From: an uncultured Thermoanaerobaculia bacterium
GTDB lineage: Bacteria; Acidobacteriota; Thermoanaerobaculia; Multivoradales; Multivoraceae
Assembly: GCA_951812325.1 (NCBI GenBank)
Contig: OX638294.1
Location: forward strand, 465,136-529,135
DNA: 64,000 bases
Reading direction: 5' to 3'
Shown here: positions 21,202 to 31,150 of the stretch, piece by piece
Layout: every line of letters starts with the position of its first letter
How positions within the stretch are numbered: the stretch's first letter is position 1
The notes under the pieces: model-generated
Told to the model about the DNA's origin: nothing
What the model saw: only the letters and a program-made list of their open reading frames with translations
Databases searched by the model: none
Made by a program: the position numbers and the translations under genes

Positions 21202-23871
21202 CTAGGCTCTTGAGGACCGCTTGATCCGGGGCGGTTTCGCGCCGGACCTGAGCCGGTCCTGAAGGGTCTGCACCAGGTTCAGGGCCGCGACGGGCGTCAG
21301 CTCGTTCACGTCGACCGCCTTCAGCGCCTCCACCACCGCTTCGTCTTCGCCGCCCCAGAGAGCGAGCTGGTCGGGACCCCGATCAGGCGGCGCGCCGGCC
21401 GCGCCCTGGGCGACCCGGGGCTTGCCGGAGAAGCTGTACTGCTGCGCCTCGACGTTGGCCAGAACGGCCGCGGCGCGCTCGACGACTTCGGCCGGGACTC
21501 CGGCCAGGCGCGCGACGTGCAGTCCGTAGGACTTGTCCGCGCGACCGGCAGCGACCCGATGGAGGAACAGAATCTGATCCCGCCACTCCTTGACCGCCAT
21601 TCTCCGATTCGCCACGCGCGCCAGCGTGGCCGGCAGCCCGGTCAACTCGTGGTAGTGGGTGGCAAAGAGCGCCAGGCACCGGTTGTGCTCGTGCAGACGT
21701 TCGATGATCGCCCAGGCCAGGGACAACCCGTCGTAGGTCGACGTGCCGCGACCGACTTCGTCGAGCACCACCAGGCTGTTTCGCGTCGCATGACGCAGGA
21801 TGTTCGCGGTCTCCACCATCTCGACCATGAACGTGGACTCACCCCGAGCCAGATCGTCACTGGCGCCGACCCGCGTGAAGACACGGTCGACGAGACCGAT
21901 CTCGGCACTCTCCGCGGGCACGAAGCTGCCGGCGTGGGCCATGAGCACGATCAGCGCCACCTGCCTCAGGTAGGTCGACTTGCCGCCCATGTTGGGCCCC
22001 GTGAGCAGGACGATCTGCTCCTTCTCGCGGTTCAGCGCGACATCGTTCGGAACGAAGCCCGAGGCGCCCCGCACCGCCGCCGCCGACCGTTCAACGACCG
22101 GATGCCGCCCCTCGCGAATCTCGATCCGCCCCCCGGACGCCCGCATGCGCGGCCGCACATAGTCATGGCGCCCCGCGGTCTCGGCCAGAGCCACGAGACA
22201 GTCGATCTCCGCCAGCGCGCCGGCCAGTTCCAGGAGCCGCGGAGCCTGCTCCGCAGCTTCCATGCGCAGCTTCTCGAACAACTCCTGTTCCAGCGCGAGT
22301 TGCCCGCTCTCGGCGCCGAGGATCTGCTGTTCCAGCGTCTTCAGTTCGTCGGTCGCGTAGCGCTCGGCATTGGTCAGCGTCTGACGACGAACATAGTGAT
22401 CGGGAACACGATCCTGCTGCGTCTTGCGCACCTCGACGTAGTAGCCGAAGACGCGGTTGTAGCCGACCTTGAGCGTCGCGATGCCTGTCGCGTCGCGTTC
22501 CCGGGCTTCGAGCGCGGCGATATGCCCCTTGCCGTCCCGCGCCAGCGAACGGAGCCGGTCGAGCTCGGCGTCGACTCCCTCGGCAATCACGCCGCCCTCG
22601 GTCAGGGCGCCGGGCGTTTCCGCCAGCACCGCGTCGAGCCTCGACAGGAGTCCGGTCAACGGACTCGTCGCGGCCAGGCTCTCCAGACGTTCCGCCTGAA
22701 GCCCATGAATACCCTTCAACACGGAGGGAGCCTCGCGCAGGGTGTCCCGCAGGGCGCCCGCCTCCCGCGGCGTGATCCGCCCGAGCACCGTTCGCGAGGT
22801 CAGCCGCTCCAGATCCGCGATCCTCTTCAGCCGCGAGCGGAGCGCTTCACGCCGGGCGATCTGCGAGAGCAGCGCCGCCACCGCGTCGTGGCGCTGGCGA
22901 AGCGCCTCCAGATCACACAGCGGACGACCCAACCAGCGCCGCAGCATGCGCGCCCCGGGACCGGTGAGGGTCAGGTCCAGCACGTCGACCAGGGTCCGGC
23001 CGGCCTGATGCTGGAGGTGGCGGAAGACCTCCAGGTTGCGCAACGTCGTCTCGTCAAGCACCACGCACCGATCGTCCTGCTGTACCTCGACGGCAACGAC
23101 ATGGTCGATACCGGATCGGGCTGCGCGGCGGGCATAGTCCAGGACGAGGGCCGCCGCGATCACGGCGGCTTCCCCCTCCACGAGACCGAAGCCGCGCAGA
23201 TTCTCAACGCCGAACTGCCGCCTCAACAGGCGCTCGGCGGACGCCGGCCGGGGAGTCCCGGCCTCGTCCACCTCGGTGTGCGGCGTGGGGGCCCGGCCGA
23301 TCCATGCCGCCACATGGCCATCCGGATCTCCACCGCCGACCTTGAAGTCGGCGGCACAAGTGAGGATTTCCCGCGGCGCCAGCCGTTCCAGATCCTCGAC
23401 CGCATCCACCGCATCCGGCCAGCGCCGCACGAAGAACTCGCCGGTCGAGACATCGAGGAACGCGCCCGCCCCGGACTCGCCCTCGAAACGGACTCCGGCG
23501 AGGTAGTTCGGACGGACCTGATCAAGCATTTCGAGGTCGCTGACCGTGCCCGGCGTGACCACCCGCGTGACCTCACGGCGGACCAGACCACGGGCCTGCG
23601 CCGGCTCCTCCACCTGGTCGCAGACCGCGATCTTGTAGCCGGCATCCAGCAACCGGCCGATGTAGGCGTCGGCCGCATGGTGGGGAACGCCGCACATGGG
23701 CGCCTCGCTGGGCGTCCCCTTCTGGCGCGCGGTCAGGGCGACATCGAGCACCGGCGCCGCGGTCACCGCGTCCTCGAAGAACATCTCGAAGAAATCGCCC
23801 ATCCGATAGAGGAGGATGGCGTCGGGATGCTCCGCCTTCACCGTCAGGTAGTGCCGCAGCATCGGCGTCAT
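21202..23871 (-). CDS. mutS: DNA mismatch repair protein MutS
   Basis: MutS recognises mismatches and starts repair with MutL. Mismatch-binding motif GDFFEMFFEDA lies close to the N-terminus. The connector, lever and clamp domains follow, then Walker A TGPNMGGKSTYLRQ, Walker B VVLDEVGRGTSTYDG and the signature FATHYHELT. The protein is about 889 residues from ATG 23871 (MTPMLRHYLTVKAEHPDA), which matches the family start. A GTG at 23958 would add 29 residues and remains possible. The C-terminal region includes a proline/glycine-rich linker before a final helical segment. It is divergent from tsaB. Confidence 0.96.
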   Translation of the reverse strand: MTPMLRHYLTVKAEHPDAILLYRMGDFFEMFFEDAVTAAPVLDVALTARQKGTPSEAPMCGVPHHAADAYIGRLLDAGYKIAVCDQVEEPAQARGLVRREVTRVVTPGTVSDLEMLDQVRPNYLAGVRFEGESGAGAFLDVSTGEFFVRRWPDAVDAVEDLERLAPREILTCAADFKVGGGDPDGHVAAWIGRAPTPHTEVDEAGTPRPASAERLLRRQFGVENLRGFGLVEGEAAVIAAALVLDYARRAARSGIDHVVAVEVQQDDRCVVLDETTLRNLEVFRHLQHQAGRTLVDVLDLTLTGPGARMLRRWLGRPLCDLEALRQRHDAVAALLSQIARREALRSRLKRIADLERLTSRTVLGRITPREAGALRDTLREAPSVLKGIHGLQAERLESLAATSPLTGLLSRLDAVLAETPGALTEGGVIAEGVDAELDRLRSLARDGKGHIAALEARERDATGIATLKVGYNRVFGYYVEVRKTQQDRVPDHYVRRQTLTNAERYATDELKTLEQQILGAESGQLALEQELFEKLRMEAAEQAPRLLELAGALAEIDCLVALAETAGRHDYVRPRMRASGGRIEIREGRHPVVERSAAAVRGASGFVPNDVALNREKEQIVLLTGPNMGGKSTYLRQVALIVLMAHAGSFVPAESAEIGLVDRVFTRVGASDDLARGESTFMVEMVETANILRHATRNSLVVLDEVGRGTSTYDGLSLAWAIIERLHEHNRCLALFATHYHELTGLPATLARVANRRMAVKEWRDQILFLHRVAAGRADKSYGLHVARLAGVPAEVVERAAAVLANVEAQQYSFSGKPRVAQGAAGAPPDRGPDQLALWGGEDEAVVEALKAVDVNELTPVAALNLVQTLQDRLRSGAKPPRIKRSSRA

Positions 23872-23971
23872 CGCCGCGAGTTTCCGCGCCGCCTCTCGCG
23901 ATTCGGCGCCAGACGCCCGCGAATCCTCCGCGTCTTCGGCGGTGCTTGATCTAACCACGGGAGGCGGCCAG

Positions 23972-23977
23972 TATATT
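23972..23977 (+). promoter_or_regulatory. -10-like box of tsaB, possibly leaderless
   Basis: TATATT lies 7 nt before the tsaB ATG at 23985, leaving no room for a ribosome-binding site. This is the same arrangement as at several other genes in the window. Confidence 0.45.
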
Positions 23978-23984
23978 GACCGGC

Positions 23985-24671
23985 ATGGCGCCGTTGCTCG
24001 CACTCGACACCGGCTCCGCGATCGTCAGCGTGGCGGTCGGCGAGCCGGACCGCTTCGATGTCCTCTCCGCGCCCCAGGGCCGCTCGTCGCGCGAGCTGAT
24101 CGCGATGATCGACGAGCTCCTGACCCGCGCCGGCATCGAGCCGCGGGACCTCTCGGGAATCGGCGCCGCTCGCGGCCCGGGCAGTTTCACCGGCCTGCGC
24201 GTGGGGCTTGCGACCGCACTCGGGCTTCACCAGGCGTCCGGCATCAGAGCCGGCGCCGTGTCGACGTTCGAGATCCTGGCCGCCCACTACTTTCGGCACG
24301 CAGACGACGACGCCACCGAGGTGGTGGCCGTGATCGACGCTCTCCGTGAACGCTGGTACGCGCAGCCCGTGCGACGGGACGGAAACGGCAGGGTTCGCGT
24401 CGCCGGGCCGCCGGCAATCAGGGATCGAGCCGACCTCGTCCACGGCCATCTGCCGCTGGTCGGGCACGGCGTGTCCCGGCTTCCCGCCCCGGCCGGCGCG
24501 AAGGAAGCGTCCGAGCTCGCGCCGACCCTGCTCCAGCTCGTCGCGGACGGCGCCCTGAGGCTGGAAGCCGGCACTCTGACCGAGCCGCTCTACCTGCGCG
24601 CGCCCGCAACCAGCCCGCCGGCTCGCCCGCCCGGCGGGCCGAGGAAGCCGGCGACAGGTTCGCGGAGCTAG
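23985..24671 (+). CDS. tsaB: tRNA threonylcarbamoyladenosine biosynthesis protein TsaB
   Basis: A 228-residue actin-fold protein that partners TsaD and TsaE in forming t6A37 of ANN-decoding tRNAs. The N-terminal LLALDTGSAIVSVAVGE and the segment ARGPGSFTGLRVGLATALGL are diagnostic. ATG 23985 is favoured over TTG 23976 because it gives the usual N-terminus. The C-terminal tail is Pro/Arg-rich and probably disordered. No tsaD or tsaE is next to it. Confidence 0.94.
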   Translation: MAPLLALDTGSAIVSVAVGEPDRFDVLSAPQGRSSRELIAMIDELLTRAGIEPRDLSGIGAARGPGSFTGLRVGLATALGLHQASGIRAGAVSTFEILAAHYFRHADDDATEVVAVIDALRERWYAQPVRRDGNGRVRVAGPPAIRDRADLVHGHLPLVGHGVSRLPAPAGAKEASELAPTLLQLVADGALRLEAGTLTEPLYLRAPATSPPARPPGGPRKPATGSRS

Positions 24672-24875
24672 CCGGCTGGCCGCCAACGTCCCTGCCCACG
24701 TCCCGGATGGATTCCTGGCGGTTCAGATCCGGTCTCCCGGTGTCGCGGGAGAACCCGGCCCATCGCGCCCCGCGGGAGCGCCGATCGGGGGCGGCGGCCG
24801 GACCGTTTCGGCCTGCTAGGCTGTTCGCCGGAATCGTCGAACTCCGGAACAACCAGGAAGGGAGGCGCGTAGCGA

Positions 24876-25103
24876 ATGAGCGATGACGCAGTCAAGGAAG
24901 AACTTCTGGCTCAGGAGGGTGAGTTCCGCAAGCTCTACGAGGAACACCAGGCATGTGAGAGCCAGCTCGAAGAGCTGATCGGCCGTCCCGTCCCGTCACC
25001 GGTCGACCACTCCGAGGCCAAGCGCATCAAACTCCACAAGCTCGCCCTCAAGGACCGCATGGAATCGATCATCCGGTCCCACGCTCTTCAGGCCGCCAGG
25101 TAG
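24876..25103 (+). CDS. DUF465 (YdcH-like) small helical protein
   Basis: A 75-residue, entirely helical, charged protein. The pattern EFRKLYEEHQACESQLEEL followed by KRIKLHKLALKDRMESII is that of the DUF465/YdcH family, whose biochemical role is unknown. A GGGAGG lies about 13 nt before the ATG. It precedes psd by 70 nt on the same strand. Confidence 0.88.
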   Translation: MSDDAVKEELLAQEGEFRKLYEEHQACESQLEELIGRPVPSPVDHSEAKRIKLHKLALKDRMESIIRSHALQAAR

Positions 25104-25173
25104 CAGCCGGGCTGCAGCCCCTTCCACCGTTTCACCCCCGACGGAGGAGTGACGTCGGGGCGGACCTGAACGG

Positions 25174-25920
25174 ATGAGATTCGCACGGGAAGCCTGGCCC
25201 TTCGTGGTGCCTTTCCTGGCCGCTGCCGGCTTGTTCTGGCTGGTCGGGATTCTTCCGGCTGCGATCGCGATGACAGTGCTCGGCCTCCTGGTTCTTCTCT
25301 TCTTCCGCGACCCGAAGCGGAGCTACGACGGCCCGCCCGATGTCGTCCTCGCGCCCGCCGAGGGCACGGTGACCGCGGTTGAGGTGATCACGGACAGCGC
25401 TCTCGGAGATCGGGCGTGGCGTCGCATCTCGATCTTTCTGTCGGTGTTCAACGTGCATACCCAGAAGACGCCCGTCGATGGTGTGGTGATCGGCAGCATC
25501 GCGACCTCGGGCAAGAGGCTGCCGGCGTACCGCAAGGAAGCGGGCGACGTGAACGAGAACCACCTGACGCTGCTCCGGTGCAGCCCGCGGTCCGGCAGCT
25601 ACCAGTTCGAACGCGCACCGGCCGGCGGCGCCCAGGGCGATCTGATCGCAGTGCGCCAGATCGCCGGACTCATCGCGCGGCGCGTCGTCTCACGCCTGCA
25701 GGCCGGTCAACGAGTCATGCAGGGGGAACCCCTGGGCCTGATCAAGTTCGGTTCCAGGGTCGACGTGTTCGTGCCGATGTCCTACGACCCGCTGGTGGAG
25801 AAAGGACAGCGCGTGATCTCCGGTGAGACTCCGATCGCCATGCCCACCGATCCGTCGACGCCGCCGCCCGGCGACTTCCCCGTCAGGAAACCCTCGGCTC
25901 CTCCCGCCGGCGCCCGATGA
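25174..25920 (+). CDS. psd: phosphatidylserine decarboxylase proenzyme
   Basis: A 248-residue, short-type decarboxylase that converts phosphatidylserine to phosphatidylethanolamine at the inner membrane. Two N-terminal hydrophobic stretches (about 8-45) anchor it. FLSVFNVHTQKTPVDGVV and KEAGDVNENHL are family motifs. FGSRVDVF contains the Gly-Ser self-cleavage site that yields the pyruvoyl group. The C-terminus has a Pro-rich extension. The stop overlaps the pssA ATG (ATGA), so the two steps of PE synthesis are coupled. Confidence 0.95.
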   Translation: MRFAREAWPFVVPFLAAAGLFWLVGILPAAIAMTVLGLLVLLFFRDPKRSYDGPPDVVLAPAEGTVTAVEVITDSALGDRAWRRISIFLSVFNVHTQKTPVDGVVIGSIATSGKRLPAYRKEAGDVNENHLTLLRCSPRSGSYQFERAPAGGAQGDLIAVRQIAGLIARRVVSRLQAGQRVMQGEPLGLIKFGSRVDVFVPMSYDPLVEKGQRVISGETPIAMPTDPSTPPPGDFPVRKPSAPPAGAR

Positions 25921-26699
25921 CCTGGAAGCGCACCGGAAGGCCCCGCAGACCCCTGCGCGCGGGGGCCTACCTCATTCCCAGCCTGTTCACGACAGCGAAC
26001 ATGCTGCTCGGCTTCTACGCCTTGTTGGCCGGGCTGGAAGGACAGTTCCGGGCCGCGATCCTGATGATCTTCGCGGCCGCCGTGCTCGACACCCTGGACG
26101 GGCGGATTGCCCGGCTCACCGCTACCGAAAGTCCCTTCGGTCGTGAGTACGACTCACTCGCCGACCTCGTCTCCTTCGGACTGGCGCCCGCACTGCTCTG
26201 CTACCTCTGGGGCCTGCACGAGCTCGGCCGCGCCGGTTTCGCGGCGCCGGCCGTCTATCTGCTCTGCAGCGCCGCCCGTCTCGCCCGTTTCAACGTCAGT
26301 CGGCGTACCAGCGATCCGGCGTACTTCGTCGGTCTGCCGGCGCCCGCGGCGGCGGGTGCGGTCGGCTCGATCCTGTTCTTCGTCGATACGCGGGGCGACT
26401 CCCGCCTGCTTCAGCTCGCGGTGCTCGGCGCCCTGGTCCTCGTCGGCCTGCTCTCGGTGTCCACCTTCCGCTACCTGAGCTTCAAGGAGATCGACTTCCG
26501 GCGCCGCAGGGGCTTCCGCGTCGTCGTGGTCATCGCCGCGATCACGGTCCTCGCCCTGATCCACATCGGTCTCTTCTTCCTCGTGGGGGCCGCGAGCTAC
26601 GCACTTTCCGGACCGACGGCCTGGCTGGGAAGAAGGCTGCGCCGACGAGGCCGGACCGGTCGCACCGAGGCCGAGGCGGCAACCGACCCCGGCGCCTGA
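25917..26699 (+). CDS. pssA: CDP-diacylglycerol-serine O-phosphatidyltransferase
   Basis: A 260-residue membrane enzyme making phosphatidylserine from CDP-diacylglycerol and serine. The CDP-alcohol phosphotransferase motif is complete: [11 protein letters not shown] followed by the metal-binding [14 protein letters not shown]. About seven hydrophobic segments span the rest, and the tail is Arg/Glu rich. It is translationally coupled to psd, giving the whole phosphatidylethanolamine branch. Confidence 0.95.
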   Translation: MTWKRTGRPRRPLRAGAYLIPSLFTTANMLLGFYALLAGLEGQFRAAILMIFAAAVLDTLDGRIARLTATESPFGREYDSLADLVSFGLAPALLCYLWGLHELGRAGFAAPAVYLLCSAARLARFNVSRRTSDPAYFVGLPAPAAAGAVGSILFFVDTRGDSRLLQLAVLGALVLVGLLSVSTFRYLSFKEIDFRRRRGFRVVVVIAAITVLALIHIGLFFLVGAASYALSGPTAWLGRRLRRRGRTGRTEAEAATDPGA

Positions 26700-26748
26700 C
26701 GCGGCGGAAACTCCCGAGAGACGGCACACCGGTTCAGCCGCCCGCTGC

Positions 26749-26754
26749 TACTCT
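26749..26754 (+). promoter_or_regulatory. -10-like box of trxB
   Basis: TACTCT ends 9 nt before the trxB ATG at 26764, and no Shine-Dalgarno sequence is visible between them. Confidence 0.3.
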
Positions 26755-26763
26755 CCGCGGCCC

Positions 26764-27711
26764 ATGACGACTGCCTCGCCCAGCAACCATCATCGCCTCA
26801 CGATCCTCGGCTCGGGGCCGGCCGGTCTCACCGCGGCCCTCTACGCCGCCCGGGCCGACCTGGCGCCCCTCGTCCTCGAGGGCAGCCAGCCCGGCGGCCA
26901 GCTGACGATCACCACCGATGTCGAGAACTACCCGGGATTCCCCGAGGGCATCATGGGCCCGGAGCTGATCGACCAGATGCGGGCGCAGGCCCAGCGCTTC
27001 GGGGCCGATACCCGGTTCGAAACGGGCCTCGCCGTGGACTTGGGCGCGCGCCCGTTCCGGCTCGAAACGGACGCCGGCGAGTACCGGACGGACGCGCTGA
27101 TCATCGCCACCGGCGCCTCGGCACGCCAACTGGGGCTGGCTTCCGAAGCGGAGCTGATGGGCTACGGGGTCTCCGCCTGCGCCACCTGCGACGGCTTCTT
27201 CTTCCGGGACAAGGAGCTTGTCGTGGTGGGCGGCGGCGACACGGCGATGGAGGAAGCCACGTTTCTGACCAGGTTCGCGAGCAAGGTGACGATCGTCCAT
27301 CGCCGCGGCGAGTTGCGGGCCTCGGTCATCATGCGCGAGCGGGCGGCCTCGAACGGGAAGATCGATTGGCGCTTCTTCGCCACCGTGGAAGAGATCCACG
27401 GTTCCAGGGCGGAGGGCGTCCACGGCGTCCGACTGCGCGACACCCGGACGGGCGAGGAATCGGACTTCCCGTGCCAGGGCGTCTTCACGGCGATCGGCCA
27501 CCAGCCGAACACCGATCTGTTCCGGGGCCAGTTGCCGATGGACGACATCGGCTACCTCAAGGTCCGCCACCCCGGCACGGCGACGGAGATCGAGGGCGTC
27601 TTCGCCTGCGGCGACGTGATGGACCCGATCTACCGTCAGGCCGTCACCGCCGCCGGCACGGGCTGCCAGGCCGCCATCGACGCCGAGCGCCGGCTGAGCG
27701 AAGCGCATTGA
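26764..27711 (+). CDS. trxB: thioredoxin reductase
   Basis: A 315-residue flavoenzyme that passes electrons from NADPH to thioredoxin. FAD-binding [20 protein letters not shown] lies at the N-terminus, the redox-active CATCDG in the centre, NADPH-binding [13 protein letters not shown] after it, and the closing FAD motif [10 protein letters not shown] near the C-terminus. Length and motif spacing are typical. It stands alone after the pssA gene. Confidence 0.97.
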   Translation: MTTASPSNHHRLTILGSGPAGLTAALYAARADLAPLVLEGSQPGGQLTITTDVENYPGFPEGIMGPELIDQMRAQAQRFGADTRFETGLAVDLGARPFRLETDAGEYRTDALIIATGASARQLGLASEAELMGYGVSACATCDGFFFRDKELVVVGGGDTAMEEATFLTRFASKVTIVHRRGELRASVIMRERAASNGKIDWRFFATVEEIHGSRAEGVHGVRLRDTRTGEESDFPCQGVFTAIGHQPNTDLFRGQLPMDDIGYLKVRHPGTATEIEGVFACGDVMDPIYRQAVTAAGTGCQAAIDAERRLSEAH

Positions 27712-27944
27712 GGGCCGGTTTGCGGAGGGCACCGAGCGCGGCGCACGTGACTCGCAGTGGTCTCACCGTGACCCGTGAGCTCGCCCCCGTGGGCCGCCCT
27801 GGGGTCGCCGGCCACTGCCTGAGCGTACGGTTGCGCGGAAAGCACTGAAGCCTGGCCGGCGAAATGGGTGGTTCGCGTAGACTCCCGCCGCGCCCATCGA
27901 GAGGAACGGGGACCGAAGGGGACGGACCAGAACGGGGAAGGCGG

Positions 27945-28019
27945 ATGACCGAACGAGACTCCATCACGTTGCACGGGCAGAATCCCGGCCCCCGGGACCG
28001 ACGAGAACAGGAACGCTGA
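27945..28019 (+). CDS. possible 24-codon leader ORF before the TRAP binding-protein gene
   Basis: An ATG ORF of 24 codons ends in TGA that overlaps the ATG of the next gene (TGATG). Its first four codons, MTER, are identical in DNA to those of the downstream gene, and a purine-rich GGGGAAGGCGG precedes it. It may be a translated leader or the trace of a duplicated gene start. The remaining 27712-27944 stretch holds no other gene that I can support, only GGGGA-rich short repeats. Confidence 0.3.
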   Translation: MTERDSITLHGQNPGPRDRREQER

Positions 28020-29137
28020 TGACCGAACGAAACCGCAGGGACTTCCTGGGTACTGCCGCTCTGGCCGGCGCCGGCGCCGTCGCCGCCTGTGGCGGGGCCG
28101 CATCGACCACCTCCGACGGCGCTCCCGGCGTCGTCGCGAGGCCGCGCCTGACCTGGCGCCTGGCCTCCAGCTTTCCGCGCGGCCTGGACACCATCTTCGG
28201 CGCTTCGGAGGTGTTCGCCAACCGGGTCGAGAGCCTGACCGAGGGCCGTTTCCGGGTCCGGCCATACCCCGCCGGAGAACTGGTACCGGCCCTGGGTGTG
28301 CTCGACGCCGTCCAGCAGGGCACCATCGAACTCGGCCACAGCGCGACCTACTACTACACCGGCAAGAATCCGGCGCTCGCCTTTGACACGGCAATGCCGT
28401 TCGGCCTGATGGCCCGCCAGCAGAACGCCTGGCTCCACCACGGCGGCGGCCTGGAGCTGATGCGCGAAGTGTTCGCCGATTTCGACATCGTGAACTTCCC
28501 CTGCGGCAACACCGGCTGCCAGATGGGCGGCTGGTTCCGCCGCGAAGTGAACACGCTGGCGGAACTGCGTGGAATCAAGATGCGCATTCCGGGCCTCGGC
28601 GCCGAGGTCCTGAGCCGCCTGGGCGTGACCGTTCAGACCATCCCCGGCGGCGAGATCTACCCCGCGCTCGAGCGCGGCGTGGTCGACGCGGCCGAGTGGA
28701 TCGGCCCTTACGACGACCTGAAGCTCGGCTTCCACCGCGTGGCGAAGAACTACTACTACCCCGGCTGGTGGGAGCCCGGCCCCACCCTGTCGCTCTACGT
28801 CAACCGCACCGCGTGGGACTCCCTGCCCTCCGAGTACCAGGCGGTCGTCGCCGCCGCCGCGGCCGAGACGAACATCGACATGACCGCGCGCTACGACGCG
28901 CAGAACCCGGCCGCCGTGCGCACCCTGGAGGACGAAGGCGTCACGTTGCGACCGTTCTCGAACGAGATCATGACCGGCTGCCGCGACACCGCCTTCGAGC
29001 TGATGAACGAGAACGCGGCCGCCGACGCCGGCTACCGGAAGATCTTCGACTCCTGGGACGAGGCCCGGCAGTCCTCCTTCCGCTGGTTCAGCACCGCCGA
29101 ACAGGCGTACGCCCGTTTCTCGTTCGGAGGCGCCTGA
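28019..29137 (+). CDS. TRAP transporter substrate-binding protein (DctP/TakP type)
   Basis: A 372-residue periplasmic binding protein. It opens with a twin-arginine signal (RNRRDFLGTAALAGAGAVAAC), which also resembles a lipobox. The fold markers of the family are present: WRLASSFPRGLDTIF, SATYYYTGKNPALAFDTAMPFG, GIKMRIPGLGAEVL and ALERGVVDAAEWIGPYDD. The Arg in KMRIPG normally binds the substrate carboxylate. Closest in pattern to the alpha-keto-acid binder TakP, though the ligand is not certain. The membrane subunits are encoded divergently just downstream. Confidence 0.93.
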   Translation: MTERNRRDFLGTAALAGAGAVAACGGAASTTSDGAPGVVARPRLTWRLASSFPRGLDTIFGASEVFANRVESLTEGRFRVRPYPAGELVPALGVLDAVQQGTIELGHSATYYYTGKNPALAFDTAMPFGLMARQQNAWLHHGGGLELMREVFADFDIVNFPCGNTGCQMGGWFRREVNTLAELRGIKMRIPGLGAEVLSRLGVTVQTIPGGEIYPALERGVVDAAEWIGPYDDLKLGFHRVAKNYYYPGWWEPGPTLSLYVNRTAWDSLPSEYQAVVAAAAAETNIDMTARYDAQNPAAVRTLEDEGVTLRPFSNEIMTGCRDTAFELMNENAAADAGYRKIFDSWDEARQSSFRWFSTAEQAYARFSFGGA

Positions 29138-29220
29138 CCGGCAAACCGCCGGCCCTCCGGCCACTGCCGCCGTGAGCGTGTCGGCGGTCGCGTTCGCCGG
29201 GCGCCCGGCTGCTCGGCGCC

Positions 29221-30540
29221 CTACAGGAGCGCCGTGACCAGCTCGGGATACAGGCAGATCAGTGCCAGGCCGATGAGCTGAATGAGGATGAAGGGGATCA
29301 CGCCCCGGTACATTTCGACCGTGGTGATCCGCCGCGGCGCCACCCCTCGGAGGTAGAAGATCGCGAAGCCGAAGGGCGGCGTCAGGAACGATGTCTGCAG
29401 GTTCATGCCGATCATCACGCCGAACCACACCATGTCGACATCCAGGATCCTCGCTGCCGGCGCGATCAGCGGGATGACGATGAAGGCGATCTCGAAGAAG
29501 TCGATGAAGAACCCGAGGATGAAGATCGCGAGATTCGCGACGATCAGCAGGCCGATCTTCCCGCCCGGCAGGCCGGTCAGCAGGTCTTCGATCCAGACGT
29601 CGCCGTACAGGCCCCGGAACACGAGCGCGAAGGCGGTCGAGCCGATGAGCAGGAAGATGACCATCGTGGTCAGCTTCGCCGTCGCGTCCATCGTCTCCTT
29701 CACCGCCTTCATCGTCAGCCGCCCGCGCGAGAGGGCCAGCGCGATGGCGCCGACAGCGCCCAGCGCCCCCGCCTCGGTAGGCGTCGCGATGCCGGCGAAG
29801 ATGCTGCCCAAGACGACCAGGATCAGCACCATGGGCGGCAGCATGACGACGGCCACCTGCCGAGCCAGCGCGGCGCCGCCGAGCGTCCGCTCCTCGGCGG
29901 GCAGCGCCGGGGCGGCGGCCGGTTTGGCGATCGCGACGCCGGTGACGTACACGGCATAGAAGCCCGCCAGCATCAGCCCCGGAATCAGGGAACCGACGAA
30001 CAGGTCGCCAACCGAGATGCCGAGCTGGTCGGCGAGCACCACCAGCACCACGCTGGGCGGGATGATCTGCCCCAGGGTGCCGGCGGCGCTGATCACGCCG
30101 GTGGCGAGCATCGGCGAGTACTCGTAGCGGAGCATGACCGGCAGCGAGATCAGACCCATCGCGACCACCGAGGCGCCGACCACGCCGGTCGCCGCGGCGA
30201 GCATGGCGCCGACCACGACGACCGCCAGAGCCAGGCCGCCACGCAGCCGGCCGAACAGCATGCCGATCGTGCGCAGGAGATCCTCCGCAAGCCGCGACTT
30301 CTCCAGCATCGTGCCCATGAAGATGAAGAACGGGACCGCCAGCAGGACGCCGTTCGACATGACGCCGAAGACCCGCTCGGGAAACGCGTAGAGGAGGTTC
30401 CAGGAGAAGAGCCCGAGCTCGATGCCGATGAAGGCGAAGATCAGGGCGGTCCCGCCGAGCGAGAAGGCGACCGGATAGCCCGCGAAGATGAACAGGAAGA
30501 CGACCACGAACATCAGCGGGCCCAGGAAGTCGCCGCTCAC
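29221..30540 (-). CDS. dctM: TRAP transporter large permease (DctM)
   Basis: A 439-residue polytopic subunit with about a dozen hydrophobic segments that carries the ion-coupled transport path. ATGVVGASVVAMGLISLPVML, GTLGQIIPPSVVLVVLADQL and TPTEAGALGAVGA are DctM-family motifs. GTG at 30540 overlaps the dctQ stop by four bases (GTGA). Reading further upstream runs through dctQ in another frame. It is convergent with the binding-protein gene. Confidence 0.94.
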   Translation of the reverse strand: MSGDFLGPLMFVVVFLFIFAGYPVAFSLGGTALIFAFIGIELGLFSWNLLYAFPERVFGVMSNGVLLAVPFFIFMGTMLEKSRLAEDLLRTIGMLFGRLRGGLALAVVVVGAMLAAATGVVGASVVAMGLISLPVMLRYEYSPMLATGVISAAGTLGQIIPPSVVLVVLADQLGISVGDLFVGSLIPGLMLAGFYAVYVTGVAIAKPAAAPALPAEERTLGGAALARQVAVVMLPPMVLILVVLGSIFAGIATPTEAGALGAVGAIALALSRGRLTMKAVKETMDATAKLTTMVIFLLIGSTAFALVFRGLYGDVWIEDLLTGLPGGKIGLLIVANLAIFILGFFIDFFEIAFIVIPLIAPAARILDVDMVWFGVMIGMNLQTSFLTPPFGFAIFYLRGVAPRRITTVEMYRGVIPFILIQLIGLALICLYPELVTALL

Positions 30541-31121
30541 AGCAGCCCCTCCTGCTCCAACTCTTCCTCTTCGGCGCCGGCCTTGAGCTCGCGCAGCCGC
30601 TGCCAGCTCCGAACCGCCTCGGCGAGCCCCTGCAGGGCCAGGAGCGTGAACGCGACCAGCAGCACGCTCTTGATCGGATAGCGCGGCAGACCGCCGGGAT
30701 CCGAGGACACCTCCAGCACCGCCCAGGAGTTGCGTACCGCCGGCCACGACATGACGAGTCCGAAGACCGCGAACGGGACCAGGAACAGCAGCGAACCCCA
30801 CAGGTCGATGTGCCGCCGCCACCGCTCCGGCAATCGGCTGTAGACCACGTCGACCCGGACGTGGGCGTTGGTCTTGAGCGCGTAGGCGGCGCCGAGCAGG
30901 AAGACCAGGCTGAACATGTACCACTGCAACTCGAGGTACGCGTTCGAGCTCAGGTTCCAGCCCGTGAAACGACCCAGGTAGCGGACCACCGCGTTGTACG
31001 CTCCGACCGCGACCATGGCCAACGTCAGCCAGGAGACCGCAATTCCCAACCGCGAGTTGAAGCGATCGACCCGGCCGACGAACCGGTCCAGGAAGACGGC
31101 CGTAGCACGTTCTGACGCCAT
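30537..31121 (-). CDS. dctQ: TRAP transporter small permease (DctQ)
   Basis: A 194-residue protein with four membrane helices that forms the small subunit with DctM. WNLSSNAYLELQWYMFSLVFLLGAAYALK and NAHVRVDVVY match the DctQ consensus of mitochondrial-like TRAP systems. The C-terminus is acidic (EEEELEQEGLL). ATG 31121 is chosen because the upstream extension contains only proline/serine-rich sequence; the divergent MATE gene starts 30 nt away. Confidence 0.9.
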   Translation of the reverse strand: MASERATAVFLDRFVGRVDRFNSRLGIAVSWLTLAMVAVGAYNAVVRYLGRFTGWNLSSNAYLELQWYMFSLVFLLGAAYALKTNAHVRVDVVYSRLPERWRRHIDLWGSLLFLVPFAVFGLVMSWPAVRNSWAVLEVSSDPGGLPRYPIKSVLLVAFTLLALQGLAEAVRSWQRLRELKAGAEEEELEQEGLL

Positions 31122-31150
31122 GAGCGCGCGCAGGCTAGCAGCAGCCGGCC

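Noticed and set aside
21517..23949. 810-codon plus-strand frame opposite mutS
   Set aside because: Antisense shadow of mutS without recognisable domains.
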